The notes beneath the pieces were generated by a model. The model saw only the letters and a program-made list of their open reading frames with translations. It did no database searches and was not told the DNA's origin. Below are positions 57,206-64,000 of a DNA stretch of 64,000 bases, piece by piece. Where the stretch lies: assembly GCA_963210315.1 (NCBI GenBank), contig OY723278.1:186001-250000 (forward strand), read 5' to 3'. Position 1 is the stretch's first letter. Every line of letters starts with the position of its first letter. This DNA is from Rhynchopus euleeides. Its lineage: Eukaryota > Euglenozoa > Diplonemea > Diplonemida > Diplonemidae. A program made the position numbers and the translations under genes.

Positions 57206-57438
57206 TGAGATGACTCAGTGCGGGTCAGGTCCGTATACCGGTCCACCGACCGGTACACGGCCAACCGGTCGGGACCCACTTTGCCCGGTTCGCAAATGTC
57301 GGTTCTGGAACCGGTTCGGCGGAACCGGTTCACCGGTGAACCGGTTCCACCGAACCGGTTCGCCGGTGAACCGGTTCCGCCGAACCGGTTCCAGAACCGG
57401 TTCAGCCCGTGCCAGCGCGTCGTGTATGACCCCCCCTA

Positions 57439-59313
57439 CCCCCCCCCCTCTCCCCTCCCCCCTCCCCAGTCCCCCAACCCCACTGAGTTTATCGAAGCCT
57501 GAACCCATCCAATGGTAACAAGCGATCACCCCCTGGCAAGGGGGGGGGGGGGAGGGGAGAAGAAGTTTTCCCAGCACCAGCAACCAGCAGCGGGGCACTG
57601 GCCGGAGGCAGACGTGGGTGGGGGGGGGGGTGTGGGAAGGAGTGGTGGGCACGGCGCACTGTATTTTTTGTCACCGATATGACTGGTCATTGACGAAGTG
57701 AACAGCTGACGAAGTGACAATAGAATTATGCCGTGGGGGGGGGGGGGGGGTAGGGGGGGGTACTCTTCACGCCGCCCCCTCACGAATAGGAAATGCACTA
57801 AGCGACATGATGGCCTTGTCATTCCGCTTGTCAAAAAAAAAGCAGGAAGTAGCGCGCCGTGTGTGAGGGAGTTGTGAAGTCGAGAAGAGTGGGGCGTGTG
57901 GAGTTGCCCCCCCCAACTCCCTCTCGACTCCCCTTCAGGGCCCGCGTATCCAACCACTCTATCTGTTTTGAACGACTGGAGGGGGTGGGGTGGTGTGTTT
58001 ATTTCGTGGCATCGTCGGGATTCCACGCCGTTGTGTGTTGTGTGTGTGTCGGGGTGTGCCCTCTTCTTGGGTGTGCCTCTCCTCGGTATGTAGATGGTTG
58101 TCACGAGCCAACCCGGGGGACAGAATTTGAATTTCCAGAGCATTCGCATGATGCATCGACAGGGGGCGGGGAAGGTGGCTGCATGAATGAGCCACACCAG
58201 TCCCTGCCGAACATCAGTTGCACGTCTGTTGGGTCGCAGAAGAAAGCGGCACTGCGCTTCTTCTGCATTTATTTTCACTTCTTGACAACGTGTTGCAGCA
58301 TGACCAGGAGCACGAACACCACGCGGACCACCTCTTAATGCCGTCTCGTTTCGAACATTGCATTATATTTTGATCCCAATCCCGTGCCCTTGTTCTGCCC
58401 AGAGGCGTGTTTCCGCAGCGATGGTTATCTTAGGTTTAGGGAAAGACCACACGAATCACAGCACCAGCTGTTCCTGACTTCCAGCACACCTGGGAGAAGA
58501 AGCAGGCAGTATTCAGGCACACAGGTCCATTCCAGACCGCCCCGTCATGGTAACGAAATAAGCTGTCTCACACAGATCCAGGACCTGGAGCACAATACGG
58601 TCTGAGGGAGAACCTCCCTCCTCGAAGAGTGTAGCAATAGTGGCGGGGTGGGGGGGGGGGCGGGTGGGCAACACAACAGATGACCTTGGGTGCCTTCGCT
58701 CTGATGACAGTGGAGAGCGAGCCTTTTGGCGGCAACTAAAGCGGCCGAGGCTGGCAGTGTTCTTGCCGCAGAGCGAAGGCCACCCGACCCTTGCTGTTTC
58801 TTTTTTGGCTACAGTTGTTGCGCCTAACGGCACAAATGGAGAGGGCATACAAGGCACCGTCCTGCGCCTCATTGATGTGCCTTCTTTACGTTAGAGTCCT
58901 GACGCAAATATGCCTTGGGGGCCTTCGCTACCAGGTGTGACTGAGTGAGAAGAAGTGAGCAACAGCCCCACTTCCCCTCACACTGACGAGCTGTGACTGG
59001 TCGCGAGACCCCCTCCCTGTGTTAGTTCAAATCCGCGCCACTGCCGCTGGGGCACGGCCACCACGGCACGTGATGTTGCTTTCGTTGATTTCGCCGTTGC
59101 ATTCGTTGATTTCCGTTCACATTACCAGAGGATGCCCCACATGTGCACACTAATACCACATTCCAATTTCTTTCTCACCCGACGAGGCGATATTATCAAA
59201 AGCCAGCCTTCGCGGGTGTGTGTGTGTGTGTGTGCATGAGAGATGTACGTGCCTCCAAAGAATTGCATTTGACGTTTCAAACCCGGAGAGAGTGTGTGTG
59301 GGGGGGGGGGGGG
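57439..59313. other. intergenic, no gene seen
   Basis: Homopolymer G/C runs, a TG tract near 59218 and no recognisable coding sequence. Confidence 0.45.
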
Positions 59314-59599
59314 TAGGGGGGGTCAAACCCTTAGTAAAAGGTGCCAATGTGACCCCATTTTTCAACTTCTGCGCTAAGTGCATTTTTCGGGCAAAAAATC
59401 ATGTTCTCGACCCCAAACCGGTCGGGAAATGCCGCAAACTGTGGTTTTCAGCACCAGGGGGCCAAAGAGAGCACTTTTTTTTGCGGTACTATTTTCCTGG
59501 CCCACATGTGGTACCAAAGGGGGGTTCCACATGGTGCGTGTGCAACGGTGGTGGCAGACCGGCCACTACCGGCCATCGTGACACACCAATAGAGACCAC

Positions 59600-60190
59600 A
59601 CAGTCTCGGCGGACGACAAACACTAGAACTCGAATGACAGCTGCACTTGGCAAGCAACAACGGCCAGGCGCCACTCGGGTTCCGTTTGGGGGAGGCTATC
59701 TGGGACAAAGTACGGCTGGCTAGCTGAATCTTGTGCACGCGTCTTACACAACCGAGACGTGCTCAGGACTTCTCAAACGAAAAAATATGCACATTCCTGG
59801 TCTGGCTGCTCTCGAGGTGCTGCTGGGTGACGAGCTGCTACTCAGCTTGTGATGGCGACTGTTTCCTTCTGCTGGTTCAAGGCTGTGTTGGTGCTGTTGA
59901 AGACGGACGCAGCTGATGAAGGGGGGCCGTCTGTAGTTGGCGCGAAAGCTGTTTCCAGTCATTCGAAAGTGGCGTGTTGCTCTCCCGGATCCGCTCAAAG
60001 TTTCCAGAACGGTTGCCTGAATTATGTGGAAACCTAAAAGTCGGGATTGAAATGGTACAGAATCACTAAGACAGCACCCGTACTACTCTCGTCAGGGAGG
60101 GGTCTGCAGTGTCGATGTTGACACGACTGCTGACGGAAAGATGCTGCCAAAGCCATATCTGATCGAGGTCTGTGATAGACACTGCACATG
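59600..60190 (+). pseudogene. Degraded DDE/SAP transposase (E6)
   Basis: Short blocks match the intact transposase at 39133: YGWLAESCARVLHNRDVL beside YGWLCRSCAAVLHNRDVL, then IPGLAALEVLLGDE beside IPGSNALSVLLCDD, and KMLPKPYLIE beside KYIIKPKLIE in the SAP-like end. The blocks fall in different frames with stops between them, and the N-terminal half including the first catalytic aspartate is not seen. Confidence 0.75.
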
Positions 60191-60355
60191 AGGCACATCA
60201 CAGACCTGAAAACATGTAGTTCTGGTTTAGTTTTGGCCCTTTTTCAAGCGACAGCCCCAATCAAACCCCCCTTTGGTACCACATGTGGGCCAGAAAAAAA
60301 GTAAACCCCCCCCCCCCGCATAATATTAAATATAGAATATTTAATATTATGCGTA

Positions 60356-60737
60356 CCTACCCCCCCCCCTTGTAATTGTCCGCCCCCCCAAACCCCTTGT
60401 AATTATCCGCCTCGGGGCCTCCTCGGGGGGCGGACAATTACAAGGGTTATACTGGGTACTAAGGCCTGCAGTGCGAGTGGTTGGCCTGCGTGACAAGGGT
60501 CTCTTAATCACCCCTCGCTACTCCCCTATCACCCCCTGGGGGGTGGTAGGGGTGAGTAGCGAGAACCCTGGCCACACAGAGCGCACAAACACTATGGAAT
60601 GTGCCTCTGTTGTGTTGTGTGCATGCTGCAGCCAGTGGCACAGGCTAATCCCTTGTAATTGTCCGCCTGACCTTGTAATTGTCCGTTTCGGCCAATAATG
60701 CCAAAATAGGGCGGACAATTACAAGGGGGTGGGTAGG
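60356..60737. mobile_element. Small element, family K, nested in J
   Basis: 382 bp, flanked by TA, with termini CCTACCC and subterminal CTTGTAATTGTCCGCC copies at both ends. It has no coding capacity. Confidence 0.75.
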
Positions 60738-60764
60738 TATATTTAATATTATGAGTTATATTTA

Positions 60765-61130
60765 CTGGGGGGGGGCAAATACAAGCATACATGCTAATAC
60801 AAGCATACATGCGAATACAAGCATATTATGAAAATCCGGATTTAAATAAAATTTTCAGGCTAATAGAAGCATATATGCTTCTATTAGCCTGGTAGAAAAT
60901 ATTGGGTATTTTTGGGGTTTTTGGGGGGTTTTCCACCACAAAAATATAAATTTTTCTACCAGGCTAATACAAGCATGTATGCTTGTATTAGCCTGGTCAA
61001 CAAAAATTGGGTTTTTAGTATGCTTGTATTCGCAGTATAACCATTTATAAATTTTCCAGAAAGCCCCGCATTATGCGAGCTGGCACGCTTAATACAAGCA
61101 TATATGCTTGTATTTGCCCCCCCCCCCCAG
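60765..61130. mobile_element. Family I element, copy 2, nested in J
   Basis: 366 bp, flanked by TA, with the same CTGGGGGGGGGCAAATACAA ends as 28563-29030, but its palindromes read CAAGCATATATGCTTG instead of CAAGAGTATATACTCTTG. The centre differs from copy 1. Confidence 0.85.
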
Positions 61131-61415
61131 TAATATTATGAGTTTTGGGGGCCTATATTTAATATTATGAGTTCTGGGCTGTTTGCTATCAGGACTCACT
61201 TGCAAAAAACCGCTGGCGAACAACGGGTGCTGAAAATAGGATTTTTTCAGTCACCTACGTCATGTACAGACACTGTGCGTCCCCGGAGATGACCTCTTTT
61301 GGCCTACTAGCCGAAAAAAACGGCCAAAAACCCCCCAAAAACGCCCTATTTAATATTACGAGTTATTTAATATTATGCGTTATATTCAATATTATGCGTC
61401 ATATTTAATATTATG

Positions 61416-61623
61416 CACGGTGGACTCCAGCGGGGGTAGGGTAACCCTTTTCGGGAGTCTCAACTAGCGGGAGTCTCGGACTCCCGCTAGCGGGAGTCTT
61501 TAGCCTAAATTAGCTGGAAAATAGACTCCCGCTAGCGGGAGTCTCCAGTACATACTGCAGAAAAAGACACCCTCTCAGACTCCCGCTCCCAGACTCCCGC
61601 TAGGGTGGCTGGAGTCCACCGTG
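61416..61623. mobile_element. Small element, family L, nested in J
   Basis: About 208 bp with ends CACGGTGGACTCCAGC and inner ACTCCCGCTAGCGGGAGT palindromes. Flanks suggest a short TGC duplication rather than TA, so it may use a different transposase. Confidence 0.65.
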
Positions 61624-61679
61624 TGCGCTATTTAATATTACGCGTTATTTAACATTATACAGGGGGGGGGGTTTACCGC

Positions 61680-62640
61680 AAAAAAAGTATTTCTTGGACG
61701 CCACGCAACTTTTTTTCACGCACGCCCGGTTACGGTAATCACTTTTTTCTCACGCTTTTTACTTTTTTCTCACGCCTTTTTCTTTTTTCTCACGCTTTTT
61801 TCTTTTTTCTCACGCTTTTTTCTTTTTTCTCACGCCTTTTTTCTTTTTTTTCACGCTTTTTTTGGCGTGAAAAAAAAGTCCGTACAGTGATTTTCTGGAA
61901 GGGACCTGCGGCTGATTTTGTGAATGCACAAATCAGGCCTGAGCGGGTCTGCAGGTCACCAGGTCGGCTGCGGGATGGGTTGGTGCGGTGGGTTCATCGG
62001 CCACGCTATCCAGCTCCCCCCGACCTCTGCCCAGAGCCAGAAGCGCAGCACCCCGCGGCGTGAGAAGTACGATCACCGCAAGCAGATAGACCTTTTAGAA
62101 GTGTATGCTGCATACCGTGTCGCACAGCAGGTCATGGTTCTTCACGGTGAACCACAGGTCAACCAGCAGAACCAGGGATCCCCAGGAAGACGAAGCTGTC
62201 GAGGGCAAATCAGAACGAGATGAGGTGTGACTCGCCGTTCTTGAGGGCGGAATACCCCAGACTTGGCGCTCTGGACGACATCCCCTGTGGAGTCGATCTC
62301 AGTCAGGAGGTGGTACAGCCTGGAACCTCTGTATATTGGTGTTCTCAGACATACTCACATGAGCAACCTCAAAAATGGGGCACAGTTTTTCGTTTTCACG
62401 GCAATAAAGCGATTTTACGGTTTTTTCTCACGGCGTGAAGAGAAAAAACGACCAAAAGGCGGTTTTGGCGTTCAAAAGTTGCGTATTGTGCAAGAAAAAC
62501 ATGTCATCACCTTGAAAAGTACGGTAAAATCGACTCGGTTGGGGTTCGACGGCCACTCGGGGCCTTCGGCCCCTCGTGGCCGTCTCACCCCACCTCGTCG
62601 ATTTTACCGTACTTTGTTTTCACGGTAATAAATAGTTATT
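61680..62640. repeat. TTTTTTCTCACGC repeats and CACGGTAATAAA-type ends
   Basis: Bases 61720-61880 are a run of TTTTTTCTCACGC units, and related TTTTCACGG and TTTTTCTCACGGCGTGAAGA motifs lie at 62395-62450 and 62610-62630. They look like subterminal arrays of one more element inside E6, whose exact ends I could not set. Confidence 0.5.
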
Positions 62641-62876
62641 TCTTTGGCCCCCTGGTGCTGAAAACCATAGTTTGCGGCATTTCCCGACCGGTTTGGGGTC
62701 GAGAACATGATTTTTTGCCCGAAAAATGCACTTAGCGCGGAAGTTGAAAAATGGGTCACATTGACAGCATTTGACCCCCCCTAGGGCTAAGTTGGCGTGA
62801 TACGTGATACGTATCGCGTATCAGATACGTATCACGTATCACGATTCGCGTCTCGCGCATCACTGCATGGGGTCAG

Positions 62877-63115
62877 TTTTTTTTTGTGCGGCCTGTGTGG
62901 TTGTCTTCGTCGTTTGTCTTCTTCGACCGGACATCCCCTTCTTCTGGAGACACCGATCTACACCATGAACCTCGAGCTGATGCTGGAGCTTTCGGGAGCC
63001 TCTGCGAGTGGGTGGCCACGTTTTCTTTGGTGGACGCACCCAAAAGAAAATAAAGAAATAGTAAAAACCCGAAAAGAGGTCGAGGCACCCGCTCCACTCC
63101 AGCACCATGGGGCTG
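62877..63115. repeat. Dispersed 240-bp repeat, copy 2
   Basis: Nearly identical to 11455-11690, including the leading T-run and the final GGTCGAGGCACCCGCTCCAC. Confidence 0.8.
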
Positions 63116-63570
63116 AGGTTCACGGATCACACAGGTGAGGATCAGTCCTCTGTGAGGCGCTTATCCTGAAGACGTACCAGTTCCCCGGTCGGTCTCCAGA
63201 AACTCGGGCCGCGTCTGGCGCTGTATCGCCTCGGCGGGGCTGTCGTCCCTTACAGTCTTTTCTGTACGAGGTTTTCCACAGGCTGCACACCTGCCCCGCG
63301 GCTGTGTGGCAGTCTTCGCGGAGTGCAATGCGAAGGTCTGGCCTGACGTGGTGTGACTATTTAGACTCCAGGTGTCTCCACCCATCCTGGTCTGGGGAGC
63401 CTCGGTACCCAAGCAGTTTTCGGTCATGCCCTGGACCACGGCCGTGCTAGACTCCTGGTGCAGGCACCCGTCATGGTCCGGGGACGGCCCCCCCAGGCAG
63501 TTTAACGTCTTACCCAGGACTTTGGTCAGTGTTTTCGGTCCCCATACCCAGGAGCCAGCAGATCGCCTTT

Positions 63571-63628
63571 CAGGGGGTCTGGGGGGCGGAGCCCCCCAGC
63601 CGCCGGAGGCCACGGTAGTGAACATATG
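63571..63628 (+). repeat. G-rich hairpin repeat, copy 4
   Basis: Same block as at 10757-10812, with GGGGGGCGGAGCCCCCC and the downstream GTAGTGAACAT. Confidence 0.85.
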
Positions 63629-64000
63629 TTCACGGGCTGACATATCGTCCATGACATGTCAAGCACCTGACCAAATTCGATGGGTCATTGGGTCAATAGT
63701 TCGGAATAGCCCTGCTCTCTGGGCCCAGTGGGGCCCAGGGGGTGGGGGCAGATCAGAAGTATTTATTCTGGTAGGGCAGGCTGGTCAGGCCTGCCCTACC
63801 AAGGTTTCGGACTGAAATTAAATAGGTAGGGCAGCTGCCCTTTCTGTCTGATCAGGCACGAGATCACTGAACACCTTTTCCGGACGCCGTATCGGATACG
63901 TGTCTAGAAAGGGGCTCGGGGGTACGCCTGCCGTATCAGCGCCGTTGCCGTATCGGATACGTATCACGTATCGCCCCCGCCAAAAATGTGCTCTGAAACG

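Larger units (their letters stand above)
53980..57436. mobile_element. Family F element with GAACCGGTTC arrays
   Basis: About 3.46 kb, flanked by TA, with inverted ends containing ACACGACGCGCTGGCA. Arrays of GAACCGGTTC palindromes lie at 54010-54310 and 57233-57413. Inside are a hAT-like transposase remnant (54669-55064), a CGCGCGCC hairpin near 54430 and copy 2 of repeat R. The hAT piece may be cargo or a separate old insertion, since hAT elements do not use TA targets. Confidence 0.8.
60304..61673. mobile_element. Family J element, itself host to three smaller insertions
   Basis: 1370 bp, flanked by TA (60302-60303, 61674-61675), with termini AACCCCCCCC and inner arrays of TATTTAATATTATGCG. 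It is inserted in the arm of E6: removing it restores the arm's order. It contains K (60356-60737), I copy 2 (60765-61130) and L (61416-61623). No coding capacity. Confidence 0.75.
59316..62781. mobile_element. Family E relative (subfamily E6), disrupted by nested insertions
   Basis: About 3.47 kb, flanked by TA, with termini GGGGGGGTCAAA and inverted repeats of about 150 bp (59316-59467, 62637-62781) that are still very similar. A second inverted pair (ACATGTGGTACCAAAGG at 59505 and its complement near 60270) shows that the repeats once ran further. Element J (60304-61673) has inserted into the right arm. Degraded transposase lies at 59600-60190. Confidence 0.8.
62784..64000. mobile_element. 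Family N element with GATACGTATC arrays, right end beyond window
   Basis: It begins at the TA shared with E6 (GGGCTAAGTTGGCG) and has GATACGTATC palindromes at 62800-62855 and again at 63895-63985, ending close to CGTATCACGTATCGCC near the window edge. Inside are copy 2 of the 240-bp repeat (62877-63115) and copy 4 of the G-rich hairpin (63571-63628). No gene was recognised. Confidence 0.65.

Noticed and set aside
59030-59060. Possible tRNA T-arm (GTTCAAATCC) near 59035
   Set aside because: No matching acceptor, D or anticodon arms upstream on either strand.

Overview
The window is nuclear DNA from a GC-rich eukaryote, very probably a protist. Host genes have short GT-AG introns: I could place four, of 53, 77, 90 and 105 bases, by matching reading frames. 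All five convincing host genes lie on the minus strand: an RCC1-repeat protein running off the left edge, an ABCB-type transporter, a polycystin-like channel, a SAC9-like phosphoinositide phosphatase and a small type I membrane protein. Pyrimidine-rich AG acceptor sites lie just upstream of several first ATGs. Same-strand genes plus such acceptors would fit a lineage with spliced-leader trans-splicing, such as a diplonemid or other euglenozoan. This is inference; no marker gene fixes the taxon.

Layout. 1-4362: RCC1-repeat gene and ABC transporter. 4363-6990: no gene seen. 6990-9600: a two-ORF element with a tyrosine recombinase and a Cys/His-cluster protein, plus a 55-bp tandem repeat. 9600-13527: dispersed repeats. 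13528-17070: polycystin. 18887-20811: two abutting transposons. 21082-25337: SAC9-like gene. 25463-31762: a 4.75-kb transposon carrying a spliced DDE-like transposase with zinc fingers, then a 1.5-kb element carrying a decayed lysine-methyltransferase-like gene. 32170-35200: repeats and hAT-like transposase remains. 35705-41500: three transposons joined end to end, one with a nested hAT-like insert and one with an intact 705-codon DDE/SAP transposase. 41500-47500: repeats and one hAT-like non-autonomous element. 47555-48319: membrane-protein gene. 49202-64000: mostly transposons, abutting or nested several deep.

Most of these elements share one plan. They are flanked by TA, mostly begin with G-rich termini, and carry arrays of family-specific palindromes inside their ends (for example CCCCATATGGGG, GAACCGGTTC, ATTATCGCATACGATAAT). 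They sit in chains in which the right TA of one is the left TA of the next. At least three (2.66 kb, 1.5 kb and 3.5 kb) encode or once encoded the same unusual transposase: an N-terminal WCxNCxH motif, a probable DDE core and a C-terminal SAP-like segment. Two 1.15-kb fold-back derivatives keep only its C-terminal part. This transposon system is the most interesting feature of the window.
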